A stretch of 64,000 nt of DNA, taken from positions 682,001 to 746,000 of the forward strand of contig NZ_JBDOQT010000002.1 of NCBI RefSeq assembly GCF_039839785.1, read 5' to 3'. The notes beneath the pieces were generated by a model, which had not been told where the DNA came from, did no database searches, and saw only the letters and a list, made by a program, of their open reading frames with translations. The DNA comes from Pelagibius sp. CAU 1746 (GTDB lineage Bacteria; Pseudomonadota; Alphaproteobacteria; Kiloniellales; Kiloniellaceae). Made by a program: the position numbers and the translations under genes. Positions 51,834 through 60,598 of this stretch are shown piece by piece. The number at the start of each line of letters is the position of its first letter. The stretch's first letter is position 1.

Positions 51834-51917
51834 CTTTGGTCCTCAGCAATGAGGCCTGCCGCCCGCCGCCCGCGAAACGACGGCGTCAAGAAACGCGCAG
51901 GCCAGGGAGGAACAATC

Positions 51918-52922
51918 ATGCAGCAAGTGAGAAACGTCTTTCGGCGTAGCGTCGCCGCGGCCGCCGTGGCCGGACTCTTGGCGGGCCCCGCGCTTCTGGC
52001 CCAACCGGCCGAGGCGGCGGGGAAAGTCCGCGTCGCCCTGGGCGACGTGGTCTCCGTGGAAACCCTGGCCTTCCTGGTCGCCCTGGAACGGGCCAAGGAC
52101 CGCGGCGTCGATTATGAGATGACCTCCTTCGCCAAGGAAGAACTGGCCATCCAGTCGATCGTCAATGGCCAGGCCGACCTGGGCGTCGGCACCCCCTACT
52201 CGGTCATCCAGAAGAGCAAGGTGCCGCTGAAAGCGATCTTCCAGATGTCGCGCCTGGTGTTCTTCCCGGTCGCCTCGAACGACATCCAGTCCTGGAAGGA
52301 CCTGGACGGGCAGCCCTTCACCTTCCATGCCCGCGGGACCGGCACCGAGGCCATCGGCAACATCATCGCCAAGCGTGAGGGCATCGAGTTCGGCGCGCGC
52401 AGCTACGTGCCCGGATCGGAGAACCGCATCATCGCGATGATGAAGGGGCAGATCAACGCGACCATCGTCGACCTCGCCAACAAGAACAAGCTGTTGGATA
52501 TGGCCGGCGATAAGTTCCATGTGCTGCCCGGCGTCAGCGAGGTGCCCAGCGACGAGCTGATCTTCGCCAGCGAGACCTGGATCGACAACAATACCGAGCA
52601 GGTAAACATCGTCGTCGAAGAGCTGCTGAAGCTGTGGCACGAGATGAAGGACAATCCGGGAATCGTCGAGGAGGAGCGCGCCAAGCGCAACCTGCTCGCC
52701 GACCAGCCGAAGGAAATCCTCGCCGAGGTCGTACCCTTCTATACCGAGGGCGCCAAGGAAGGTCTCTTCGATCCGGCCGGCGGCGGCATGGCGGCGGCCA
52801 AGGCCGACTTCGCCTTCTATACCGAGGCCGGTCAGCTGCAAGGCCCGGCGGAGTCCCTCAAAGTGGAGGAATACTGGAACCTTGAGCCGTTGAACGCGGC
52901 CAAGAAAAAGCTCGGCCTGTAA
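51918..52922 (+). CDS. NitT/TauT-type ABC substrate-binding protein
   Basis: A 334-residue periplasmic binding protein with a signal peptide ending near AEAAG (residue 34). The mature NMT1-like fold reads VRVALGDVVSVETLAFLVALERAKDRGVDYEMTSF in parts, then AIQSIVNGQADLGVGTPYSVIQKS near 76, and ARGTGTEAIGNIIAKREGI near 135. The ATG at 51918 has AGGGAGG upstream, a strong ribosome site. The family binds sulfonates, nitrate, pyrimidine precursors or aromatic acids; which one is unknown here. It opens a five-gene run under the FCD regulator. Confidence 0.88.
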   Translation: MQQVRNVFRRSVAAAAVAGLLAGPALLAQPAEAAGKVRVALGDVVSVETLAFLVALERAKDRGVDYEMTSFAKEELAIQSIVNGQADLGVGTPYSVIQKSKVPLKAIFQMSRLVFFPVASNDIQSWKDLDGQPFTFHARGTGTEAIGNIIAKREGIEFGARSYVPGSENRIIAMMKGQINATIVDLANKNKLLDMAGDKFHVLPGVSEVPSDELIFASETWIDNNTEQVNIVVEELLKLWHEMKDNPGIVEEERAKRNLLADQPKEILAEVVPFYTEGAKEGLFDPAGGGMAAAKADFAFYTEAGQLQGPAESLKVEEYWNLEPLNAAKKKLGL

Positions 52923-52948
52923 TTGGGTACGCAGGCGGAGACCTTACC

Positions 52949-53866
52949 TTGCAAACACCCACCTCCTCCCCGGCCCTGAGGGCGGACCGGCAGGCTGGCC
53001 CTGCCCCCGCCCGTCCTGCACCGCAAGCAGGGCCGGGGCTTTCTTCCGGCAGCGACAGCGCCCCGCCGCTCGCGCCGGTCGCCCTGCCGCCGGCCAATCT
53101 CGCCGCGCTGCTGCTCAGCCACCCGCTGGTCCTGCGCCTGGCGTCCGTCGTCATCGTCTTCGGCGCCTGGGAGTACGCCGGGCGGGTGCCTATCAGCCCC
53201 GCCTTTCCGACCTTCCTGGAGACCATGGACGCGCTCGGCGGCCTCATCGCCGACGGCACCCTGCTGCAGGCCTTCTGGATCACCCTGCAGCCCCTGGCCA
53301 TCGGCCTCCTCGCCTCGGTGATCGTCGGCGTGGCCTTCGGGGTCGCCATGGGCCTCAACCGCCTGGCCGAGTGGTTCGGGGCGCCGCTCTTCATCATCGC
53401 CCAGTCGGCGCCGCTGGCCGCGCTGATCCCGATCCTGACTTTCGCCTACGGCATCGGGCTGACCGCCAAGGTCATGACCGTCTGCATCATGGCGATGCCG
53501 GTGATCGTGCTCAACTCGCTGAACGCCGTGCGCCACACACCGGTTTCCCTGCTGGAGATGGGGCATTCCTTCCTCGGTTCGCGCGGACAGGTGATCTGGA
53601 AGATCGTGCTGCCCGCCGCCGCACCAGTGATCTTCGCCGGCCTGCGCCTGGGCTGCGCCGCCGGCTTCATCGGCGTCATCCTGGCCGAGCTGCTGATCAC
53701 CCCGACCGGCATCGGCGACATCATCACCTACAACCAGTCGATCGCCGAATACGCCAAGATGTACGCCGCGATCTTCTCCATCATCGTCTTCTCCGTGCTC
53801 TTCATCGAGCTGATCGAGCGTCTGGAGGTGACCCTCTTCCGTCCCGAAAAGCGAGCCGCCCGATGA
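52949..53866 (+). CDS. ABC transporter permease (NitT/TauT type), first
   Basis: A 305-residue permease with a proline/alanine-rich cytoplasmic N-terminus of about 60 residues and six helices from VLRLASVVIVFGAWEYAG. The EAA loop is in SLLEMGHSFLGSRGQVIWKIVLPAAAPVIFAGLRLG near residue 195. It starts at a TTG with GGAG upstream, 27 bp after the binding-protein gene, and its stop overlaps the ATPase start by four bases. Confidence 0.85.
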   Translation: MQTPTSSPALRADRQAGPAPARPAPQAGPGLSSGSDSAPPLAPVALPPANLAALLLSHPLVLRLASVVIVFGAWEYAGRVPISPAFPTFLETMDALGGLIADGTLLQAFWITLQPLAIGLLASVIVGVAFGVAMGLNRLAEWFGAPLFIIAQSAPLAALIPILTFAYGIGLTAKVMTVCIMAMPVIVLNSLNAVRHTPVSLLEMGHSFLGSRGQVIWKIVLPAAAPVIFAGLRLGCAAGFIGVILAELLITPTGIGDIITYNQSIAEYAKMYAAIFSIIVFSVLFIELIERLEVTLFRPEKRAAR

Positions 53867-54666
53867 ACGCCGTCCCCGCAGAAGCCATGTCCACGGAGCC
53901 CCGCGCCATCGTCGAGGTGCAGGACGTCTCCAAGGTCTATCCCGGCGGCACCGAGGCGCTGAACCACATCACCCTGGATTTCCCGGAGGGCCAACTGACG
54001 ACGCTGCTCGGTCCCTCGGGCTGCGGCAAGACCACGCTGCTGAAGATCATCGCCGGCCTGCTCCCCGCCACCGGTGGGCAGGTGCGGGTCGACGGCAAGG
54101 TCGTCACCGGGCCGGGCCCGGAACGCGCCTTCGTGTTCCAGGACTTTGCCCTCATGCCCTGGGCCAACGTGCTGCGCAACGTCGCCTTCGGGCTGGAGCT
54201 GCGCGGCGTCGCCCGTTCCGAGCGCGAATCCCTGGCCGAGAGCTACATCGGACAGGTTGGCCTCAAGGGTTTCGAGAAGGCCTATCCGCACGAGCTCAGC
54301 GGCGGCATGCGCCAGCGCGTCGGCCTGGCCCGGGCGTTGACCGTCAAGGCCAAGGTGCTGCTGATGGACGAGCCCTTCTCGGCGGTCGACGAACAGACCC
54401 GGCGCAAGTTCCAGGAAGACCTCCTGGAGCTGGTCGCGCGCGAGCGCAAGACCTTCCTCTTCGTCACCCATTCGATCGAGGAGGCGGTCTACGTCTCCGA
54501 CCGCATCGTGCTGCTGTCGCGCCGGCCGTCGCGCGTCTCGCAGATCGTCGAGCCCGATATCCCGCGCCACGAAGACCCGGAGGACATCCGCCGCAACCCG
54601 GCCTACCTCGATACCGTCGAGGAAATCTGGCAGGGCCTGAAGAAGTACCTGGACGAGGGTGTGTGA
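53863..54666 (+). CDS. ABC transporter ATP-binding protein (NitT/TauT type)
   Basis: A 267-residue importer ATPase. Walker A LLGPSGCGKTTLLKIIAGL is near residue 48, the Q-loop in AFVFQDFALMPWANVLRNV, the ABC signature LSGGMRQRVGLARAL near 145, Walker B VLLMDEPFSAVDEQTR, and the switch His in FVTHSIEEAVYVSDRI. It has no regulatory tail. Overlaps of ATGA with the first permease gene and TGATG with the second show translation of the three as a unit. Confidence 0.92.
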   Translation: MNAVPAEAMSTEPRAIVEVQDVSKVYPGGTEALNHITLDFPEGQLTTLLGPSGCGKTTLLKIIAGLLPATGGQVRVDGKVVTGPGPERAFVFQDFALMPWANVLRNVAFGLELRGVARSERESLAESYIGQVGLKGFEKAYPHELSGGMRQRVGLARALTVKAKVLLMDEPFSAVDEQTRRKFQEDLLELVARERKTFLFVTHSIEEAVYVSDRIVLLSRRPSRVSQIVEPDIPRHEDPEDIRRNPAYLDTVEEIWQGLKKYLDEGV

Positions 54667-55433
54667 TGGTCATCAACATCTTCGGCGGCAAGATCCGCGT
54701 CCCCCTCTTCTGCTCGCTCATCATCTGGGCGGCGCTGTGGGAGGTCGTCGGCCGAACCGGGGCGAGCTTCATCATCCCGCCGCTCTCGGCCGTTTTCGCG
54801 CGCATCGTCGAGATCGTGCCCACCGCCACCTTCGCCGAAGCCCTGTGGATCACCGGCAAGGCCTTCCTGCTGGGCAACGCCATCGCCATCGCGGTGGGGG
54901 TGCCGCTGGGGGTGGTCATGGGCCGCTCGATCATCGCCGACCGCATCTTCCTGCCCTGGGTGAACCTCTTCCTCTCGGCGCCGCTCACCGCCCTGGTGCC
55001 GGTCATCATGGTGATATTCGGCCTGGGCGAGACCACCATCGTCATGACCGTGGTGCTCTTCGCCGTGTGGATCATCGTGCTGGACGCCCGCGCCGGGGTG
55101 CGCGGCATCTCCCCCTCGCTGGTGGAGATGGCCATGGTCTTCGGCGCCAGACCCTGGCAGGCCTTCGGCAAGATCTACATCTACGCCGCCCTGCCGGAGA
55201 TCCTCTCGGGCATTCGCCTGGGCATGATCCGCGCCGTCAAGGGGGTGGTCATCGGGCAGCTCCTGGTTTCCATCATCGGTTTCGGACGGCTCTTCGAGCT
55301 CTATTCCTCGCGCTTCCTGATGGAGCACTTCTGGGCGCTGCTCTTCGTCCTCTTCGCTTTCGCCTTCACCCTCAACGAAATACTTGCCTGGCTGGAAAGA
55401 AAGGTCGACTACTATGCCGCCGCCCGACACTAG
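54666..55433 (+). CDS. ABC transporter permease (NitT/TauT type), second
   Basis: A 255-residue permease, shorter than the first and distinct in sequence. Six helices are visible, with LEDARAGVRGISPSLVEMAMVFGARPWQAFGKIYIYAALPEILSGIRLG-type EAA loop segments near residue 145. ATG 54666 directly overlaps the preceding stop; GTG 54663 is a one-codon alternative. Two different permeases in one NitT/TauT operon suggest a heterodimeric pore, where most systems of this class use one permease gene. Confidence 0.85.
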   Translation: MVINIFGGKIRVPLFCSLIIWAALWEVVGRTGASFIIPPLSAVFARIVEIVPTATFAEALWITGKAFLLGNAIAIAVGVPLGVVMGRSIIADRIFLPWVNLFLSAPLTALVPVIMVIFGLGETTIVMTVVLFAVWIIVLDARAGVRGISPSLVEMAMVFGARPWQAFGKIYIYAALPEILSGIRLGMIRAVKGVVIGQLLVSIIGFGRLFELYSSRFLMEHFWALLFVLFAFAFTLNEILAWLERKVDYYAAARH

Positions 55434-55464
55434 CACCCTGCATTCTTCTGGAGACGACAAGACC

Positions 55465-56151
55465 ATGAGTTTCGTGATTTCGCCGCCCAAGCCCGCCGTG
55501 ATCCCGGTGCGCGGAAGCGACGCTGTCTTCCCGGTCCACCGCATCTACTGCGTCGGGCGCAACTACGCCGCCCACACCATCGAGATGGGCGGCGACCCGG
55601 ACCGTGAGGAGCCTTTCTTCTTCCAGAAGAACCCGGACAACCTGGTGACCGGCGGGGGCGATTTCCCCTACCCGCCGCAGTCGAGCGACGTGCACCACGA
55701 GATCGAGATGGCCGTGGCCCTGTCGAAGGGCGGCAAGGACATCCCCCTCGACAAGGCCATGGAGCACGTCTGGGGCTACGGCGTCGCCCTGGACATGACG
55801 CGCCGCGATCTGCAGGGCGTGGCCAAGAAGGCGGGCCGGCCCTGGGAAGTGGGCAAGGCCTTCGAGCATTCCGCCCCCTGCAGCGACCTGGTCCCGGCCG
55901 GCGAGATCGGCCATCCGGACAAGGGCGCCATCTGGCTGAAGGTGAACGGCGAGACCCGCCAGGAGGGCGACCTGGGCCAGATGATCTGGAAGGTGCCGGA
56001 GATGATCTGCTACCTCTCCGGACTCTTCGAGCTGGCGCCGGGCGACGTGATCCTGTCGGGCACGCCCTCCGGCGTCGCGGCGGTCAGCCGCGGCGACGTG
56101 CTGCACGGCCACATCGACGGCGTCGGCGAGCTGCATACCAAGGTCGTCTGA
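55465..56151 (+). CDS. Fumarylacetoacetate hydrolase-family protein (fumarylpyruvate hydrolase-like)
   Basis: A 228-residue FAH-fold enzyme. The metal-binding and active-site segment reads HHEIEMAVALSKGGKDIPL near residue 84, and RIYCVGRNYAAHTIEMGGDPDREEPFFFQKNPDNL in parts near residue 25 is the usual N-terminal block. The single-domain length and this block resemble fumarylpyruvate/acylpyruvate hydrolases that cleave C-C bonds of ring-fission products. ATG 55465 with GGAGA upstream was chosen. As the last gene of the importer run it may act on the imported compound or its breakdown product. Confidence 0.85.
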   Translation: MSFVISPPKPAVIPVRGSDAVFPVHRIYCVGRNYAAHTIEMGGDPDREEPFFFQKNPDNLVTGGGDFPYPPQSSDVHHEIEMAVALSKGGKDIPLDKAMEHVWGYGVALDMTRRDLQGVAKKAGRPWEVGKAFEHSAPCSDLVPAGEIGHPDKGAIWLKVNGETRQEGDLGQMIWKVPEMICYLSGLFELAPGDVILSGTPSGVAAVSRGDVLHGHIDGVGELHTKVV

Positions 56152-56173
56152 AACGCGCCAGGTCTGCCGCAAG

Positions 56174-56209
56174 GAACACCTCGGGGCTCGCAGGGGCACC
56201 GGGGTGTTC
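56174..56209. terminator. Hairpin between convergent genes
   Basis: An 11-bp stem with one wobble pair (GAACACCTCGG / CCGGGGTGTTC) and a 14-nt loop lies between the FAH-type gene and the convergent secreted-protein gene. There is no long T-run on either strand, so it is a weak bidirectional terminator at best. Confidence 0.5.
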
Positions 56210-56214
56210 GTGTT

Positions 56215-56721
56215 TCAGCGCGGCTCCAGCGACGGCGAGATGTCGCCGGTCAGGAGGTAGCGCCGCTCGGTCTTGCTCGGAAAACCGATGGTCAGGGCGC
56301 CGGTCCCGCGCGCGGCGGCGAACTGCCCCGTGCCGCCGGCCAGTTCCCAGAGACCGCTGTTCACGAGCCTCGACTTGCCTTCGGTGCCCTCGACGAAGAA
56401 TGCACGCAGCAGCCAGCGGAAATAGGCGATATCGCCTCCGGTGGTGGTCGCGACAATATAACCGCTCGCCTCGCCGCCGACGCCGCCGGTGACGTCGTGC
56501 ATGCCGTACTCGGCGACTGTCGCGCCTTCAAACACGCCGTTCCCTTCGGCCGTGCCTTCGCGCAGCAACAGGGTGAGGAAGTGGCGTGTGTCGTTCTGGA
56601 AGTTGAGGGAAATGTCGTCGGTCGTGGTCAGCACGACATCCAGCGTCATCGGTTCGGCACCGGCACCGGTGGCTCCGGCCCCCAGAACCAGGCTCAGCAA
56701 GACCGATCGCAATAGCCGCAT
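56215..56721 (-). CDS. Small secreted protein of unknown function
   Basis: A 168-residue protein with a signal peptide (MRLLRSVLLSLVLGAGATGAGA). The mature part is beta-rich (EPMTLDVVLTTTDDISLNFQNDTRHFLTLLLREG in parts; GGDIAYFRWLLRAFFVEG; LWELAGGTGQFAAARGTGALTIGF). The GTGQFAAARGTG pattern recalls allene-oxide-cyclase-barrel or dirigent-like folds, a resemblance only. It is divergent from the cyclase gene across 270 bp. Confidence 0.7.
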   Translation of the reverse strand: MRLLRSVLLSLVLGAGATGAGAEPMTLDVVLTTTDDISLNFQNDTRHFLTLLLREGTAEGNGVFEGATVAEYGMHDVTGGVGGEASGYIVATTTGGDIAYFRWLLRAFFVEGTEGKSRLVNSGLWELAGGTGQFAAARGTGALTIGFPSKTERRYLLTGDISPSLEPR

Positions 56722-56991
56722 GATCCTGACCCCTTCCTTCACCGAGCGGCATCGGACAGCGCCGCGGGTAAAAACCCAATCGCCTGCTTTACCCTGCGCC
56801 AAAGCGGCGCCTTGACGCCACGCGAAAGCACCACCTCCGCTTTCAACTCCGCTCACACTTCGATATCCGGGCGCGGCGCCTGCGGCGGGGCGGGTCCGGG
56901 CGAGGTCGCGCCGTGCCCGGGCGGAAGCCCCCTTCCGACATGGATTTCTCCGCCGATCGCAGATAGGCTGTGCGATGAGGGGGGACAGTCT

Positions 56992-58866
56992 TTGGAACGT
57001 CGTCTTACCACCATCCTCTCCATCGACGTCGTCGGCTACAGCCGCCTGATGGGTGAAGACGAGGCCGGCACACTGGCGGCTCTCAAGTCCCTCCGCCGGA
57101 ATTTCATCGACCCGAAGGCGCAGCAGTATCATGGCCGCACCGTGAAACTGATGGGCGACGGCGCGCTGATGGAGTTCGCCAGCGTCGTCGACGCGGTCTC
57201 CTTCGCGACCGAATTGCAGATCGGCCGTCGCCGGCAGGCAGAAGAAGCCCCGGATCACCCGCAGATTCAGCTCCGGATCGGCATCAATATCGGCGACATC
57301 ATCGTCGAGGGCGACGACATCTACGGCGATGGCGTCAACCTTACGGCGCGCCTGGAGGCGATCTGCGACCCCGGCGGCGTGTGCCTGTCGCGCAGTGCCT
57401 ACAATCAGGTGAAGGGAAAACTGGACCTCACCTTCGAGAACCTCGGCGAGCGGCAGGTCAAGAACATCGCCGAGCCGGTCACGGTCTACCGGATCGCGCT
57501 GGACGACAAGGCCGCGGCCCTGGTCACGCCGCTGGCCGGGGCTGCCGCTGCGCCGTGGCGCGGCCGCCGCGCGGCTATCTTCGCGGCGGCGGCCGTGCTG
57601 CTCGTCGCGATCGCGGCCCTGGCCTGGCGCCAGCCCTGGGTTCCGCGGGAAGAACCGGCCTCGCTGGACCGCATGGCGCTGCCGCTGCCGGACAAGCCTT
57701 CGATAGCCGTCCTGCCCTTCGACAACCTCTCGGGCGACCCGGAGCAAGAATACTTCGCCGACGGCATGACCGAGGACCTCATAACCGACTTGTCCAAGAT
57801 AGCCGGTCTCTTCGTCATCTCCCGCAACTCTTCCTTCTTCTACAAGGACAAGGCCGTCCAGGTACACAAGGTCGCCGAGGACCTCGGCGTGCGCTACGTG
57901 CTGGAAGGCAGCGTGCGGCGCGCGGGCGACCAGGTGCGCATCAACACGCAGCTCATCGATGCCACGACCGGCGGGCACATCTGGGCGGAGCGCTACGACC
58001 GCGACCTCGAGAACATCTTCGCCGTGCAGGACGCGATCCTGGAGCAGATCGTCCAGGCCCTGGAGCTACATCTGACCGACAACGATCAAGTGCAGCCGGC
58101 TGAAACGGCCGATATGGAAGCCTACGACCTGATGCTGCGCGCGCGGAAGCTTCTGACGCGCTTCGACAGAACCGCAGCGCTCGAAGCGCGCGATCTCCTG
58201 CAGCGCGCCATCGAACTGGATCCCTCCTATGCCGAGGCACACAGCCTGCTGGGCTTCCATTTCTTCGACGAGTGGCGTGTCTGGGGACAGGGACCCAAGA
58301 ACAACCTTGCCCGCGCCGAAGAGCTTGGAGCAAAGGCCGCTGAACTCGCCCCCCGGAACCCTGCGCCCCATGCACTCCTGGCGATGGTCTACCAGTGGCG
58401 CCGCGACTTCGCCGACGCCGCGACGGAGGTCGACAAAGCGCTGGCCCTGGAGCCGCGCGAGGCCATCACACTGAGCAACCTCGGTTCCGTCCTGGTCTAT
58501 TCGGGGCGGGGGGAAGAGGCCGTCGCCGCGCTCACACAAGCCATCCGCCTCGACCCCTTCCACCCGCCGAACTATCTGGAATGGCTCGGCAACGCCTACT
58601 GGCTCCAGGAGAACCCGGAGCTCTGCATCGAGGTTGCCGAACGCGGCGTCGCCCTCGAACCTGACTATGTCTCGCTGCACGTGGTTCTGGCGGTCTGCTA
58701 CGGTGCGCTCGGCATGACGGAAAAGGCGCGGGCGGCCGCCGACGAGATTCGGAAGATCAATCCCCACTTTACCTTGCAGGCCTATGCCGACTATGCCCCC
58801 TATACGAACGACCACGACAGAGAACGCCGCGTCGAACTGCTCCGCGCGGCAGGCGTGCCTGAATAG
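56992..58866 (+). CDS. Class III adenylate/guanylate cyclase fused to a TolB-like and TPR region
   Basis: A 624-residue protein. Residues 1-165 are a class III cyclase: metal aspartates in LSIDVVGYSRLMGEDE and KLMGDGALMEF, and the transition-state Asn/Arg in YGDGVNLTARLE. One membrane helix follows near 195-215 (AAIFAAAAVLLVAIAALAW). A TolB/FlgO-like segment comes next (SIAVLPFDNLSGDPEQEYFADGMTEDLITDLSKI, in parts, near 245). The last 250 residues are TPR helices (AEAHSLLGFHF, PAPHALLAMVYQW, ITLSNLGSVLVYSGRGEEAVAAL). It would make cyclic nucleotide in response to a protein or ligand sensed by the C-terminal part. The TTG start at 56992 follows a G-rich ribosome site; a longer in-frame start adds non-homologous residues. 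Confidence 0.88.
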   Translation: MERRLTTILSIDVVGYSRLMGEDEAGTLAALKSLRRNFIDPKAQQYHGRTVKLMGDGALMEFASVVDAVSFATELQIGRRRQAEEAPDHPQIQLRIGINIGDIIVEGDDIYGDGVNLTARLEAICDPGGVCLSRSAYNQVKGKLDLTFENLGERQVKNIAEPVTVYRIALDDKAAALVTPLAGAAAAPWRGRRAAIFAAAAVLLVAIAALAWRQPWVPREEPASLDRMALPLPDKPSIAVLPFDNLSGDPEQEYFADGMTEDLITDLSKIAGLFVISRNSSFFYKDKAVQVHKVAEDLGVRYVLEGSVRRAGDQVRINTQLIDATTGGHIWAERYDRDLENIFAVQDAILEQIVQALELHLTDNDQVQPAETADMEAYDLMLRARKLLTRFDRTAALEARDLLQRAIELDPSYAEAHSLLGFHFFDEWRVWGQGPKNNLARAEELGAKAAELAPRNPAPHALLAMVYQWRRDFADAATEVDKALALEPREAITLSNLGSVLVYSGRGEEAVAALTQAIRLDPFHPPNYLEWLGNAYWLQENPELCIEVAERGVALEPDYVSLHVVLAVCYGALGMTEKARAAADEIRKINPHFTLQAYADYAPYTNDHDRERRVELLRAAGVPE

Positions 58867-58882
58867 GCCCGGCCGCAATGCC

Positions 58883-58913
58883 GGCCCCGGAACCGCATCA
58901 GGGTTCCGGGGCC
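58883..58913. terminator. Strong hairpin between convergent genes
   Basis: A 12-bp perfect stem GGCCCCGGAACC / GGTTCCGGGGCC with a 7-nt loop fills the gap between the cyclase stop and the convergent oxidoreductase stop. No T-run, so it is a bidirectional, possibly Rho-assisted or mRNA-stabilising element. Confidence 0.65.
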
Positions 58914-58925
58914 ACCCTGCCCTAT

Positions 58926-60350
58926 CTAGCCCTTCGGCCGAATGTTCTGGTTCATGCGGAACAGGTTGGAGGGGTCGTACTTCGCCTTGACCTCCGTCAG
59001 GCGCTTGTAGTTCGAGCCATAGGCCGCCTCGACACGGTCGGCCTCGTCCTCCGGCATGAAGTTGACGTAGACACTGCCGGTCGCATAACGCGCCATGGTA
59101 TCGAAGAGGCTGCGCGCCCAGCCGACGCAGACCGCGTCCTGCCCCGCTTCGCGCCAGCGCGTATGCACGTTCATGATGAAGTGCGACTTGCGCTGCGGAT
59201 AGGCGGTCGCGTCCTCCGCCACGCGGCTCATGGCGCCGCCGACATGGGCGATGAAGACCTCGCACTCCTCCGTCGGCAGGGTCTTGATCGCCGCCAGCAG
59301 GTCGTCGATGGCGGCATCGGAAAGTTCGGTAAAATCGTGACTCTTCCAATAGTTCCGCGCCCCCGGCTGCAGCAGGGGATCGAAAGCCGACTGCCAAGCG
59401 GTGAAGGGGTGCGGGGCCACTACGTCGGCGATGGGCTTGCCGAGCGCGCGCAGATCGGCCAGCGCCTTCTCGCCCTCGGCCATGTCGCCGCAGTAGCAGA
59501 CGGCGAAGACCATGACCTCGCGCCCGTGCCATTCCTCCGGCAGGAAGGGCAGCGGCGGGGCCTTGCGCAGCACCACCCAGGCGGTCAGTTCGTCCGGCGC
59601 CGCGGCCGCGATGCCGCGGTAGGCCTGCAACAGTTCCACCGCGTCCTCCAGCGGATGCACCACCAAGCCGGAGAGCACTTCCGGGCCGACTTGGTGCAGG
59701 CGGAATTCGAAGGCGGTCACGATACCGAAATTCCCGCCGCCGCCGCGCAGGGCCCAGAAGAGATCCGGATTTTCCGTCTCGCTGGCGCGCACCATGTCGC
59801 CGCTGGCGAGGACCACGTCGACCGAAACCAGATTATCTATGGTCATGCCGAACTTGCGGGTGATCCAACCGAAGCCGCCACCGAGGGTGAGACCGGCGAC
59901 GCCGGTGGTGGAGTTGATGCCGACCGGAAGCGCCAGACCGAAGGCCTGCGCTTCCTTGTCCAGATCGCCCAGCGTCGCGCCCGGCTCGACCCAGGCGGTC
60001 TTGGCCGCCGGATCGACGCGCACCGAGGTCATCATCGACAGATCGATCATCAAGCCGCCCTCGCAAACGGCGTTGCCGGCGATGTTATGGCCGCCGCCGC
60101 GCACCGCGACGACCAGGTCGTGGTCGCGCGCGAGCTTCACCGCACGCCGCACGTCGGCGGCACCGGCGCAGCGCACGATGAGCGCGGGATGCTTGTCGAC
60201 CATCGCGTTCCAGATCGAACGGGCGTCGTCGTAACCGGCTTCCTGTTTCAGGAGAACGGCGCCCCGCAGCGCCCCGCGCAACTCCTCCAGCGCTTCTTCG
60301 GTGACTTGATGGGCTTTCCCGCTCTGCGTCAAAACGGATGCATCTGGCAT
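58926..60350 (-). CDS. FAD-dependent BBE-type oxidoreductase
   Basis: A 474-residue flavoprotein of the berberine-bridge/PCMH-type FAD_binding_4 family. The FAD histidine segment reads VVAVRGGGHNIAGNAV near residue 82, and WVEPGATLGDLDKEAQAFGLALPVG near 120, followed by LTLGGGFGWITRKFG. A second attachment cysteine may be the VCYCGD near residue 289. The BBE tail has YGSNYKRLTEVKAKYDPSNLFRMNQNI. These enzymes oxidise alcohols, amines or sugars. ATG 60350 follows GGGGAGAG. It is divergent from no named partner; the gene to its right (ECF41) is on the same strand. Confidence 0.88.
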   Translation of the reverse strand: MPDASVLTQSGKAHQVTEEALEELRGALRGAVLLKQEAGYDDARSIWNAMVDKHPALIVRCAGAADVRRAVKLARDHDLVVAVRGGGHNIAGNAVCEGGLMIDLSMMTSVRVDPAAKTAWVEPGATLGDLDKEAQAFGLALPVGINSTTGVAGLTLGGGFGWITRKFGMTIDNLVSVDVVLASGDMVRASETENPDLFWALRGGGGNFGIVTAFEFRLHQVGPEVLSGLVVHPLEDAVELLQAYRGIAAAAPDELTAWVVLRKAPPLPFLPEEWHGREVMVFAVCYCGDMAEGEKALADLRALGKPIADVVAPHPFTAWQSAFDPLLQPGARNYWKSHDFTELSDAAIDDLLAAIKTLPTEECEVFIAHVGGAMSRVAEDATAYPQRKSHFIMNVHTRWREAGQDAVCVGWARSLFDTMARYATGSVYVNFMPEDEADRVEAAYGSNYKRLTEVKAKYDPSNLFRMNQNIRPKG

Positions 60351-60598
60351 TCCTGTCTCTCCCCTGTTCTCGTTGATTCGTTCTTGAGACCCCGCGGAGA
60401 ACTCGCGCCGCTTCCTGCAAAGGAAGCGGTCAATTAGTGCATCAACGCTGAACTGCGGCAACGGGCCTAGAGTTGTGACGCGCCGGGCGTTTCTCTCAAC
60501 GGGCCGTCGAAATGCCAAGCGGGGCCATGTCCGGACCGCCGCGAACCGATATCATCGAAGGGTGGCCCTGCGCGGGGCACGGCGGCGCGGCCGCAACG

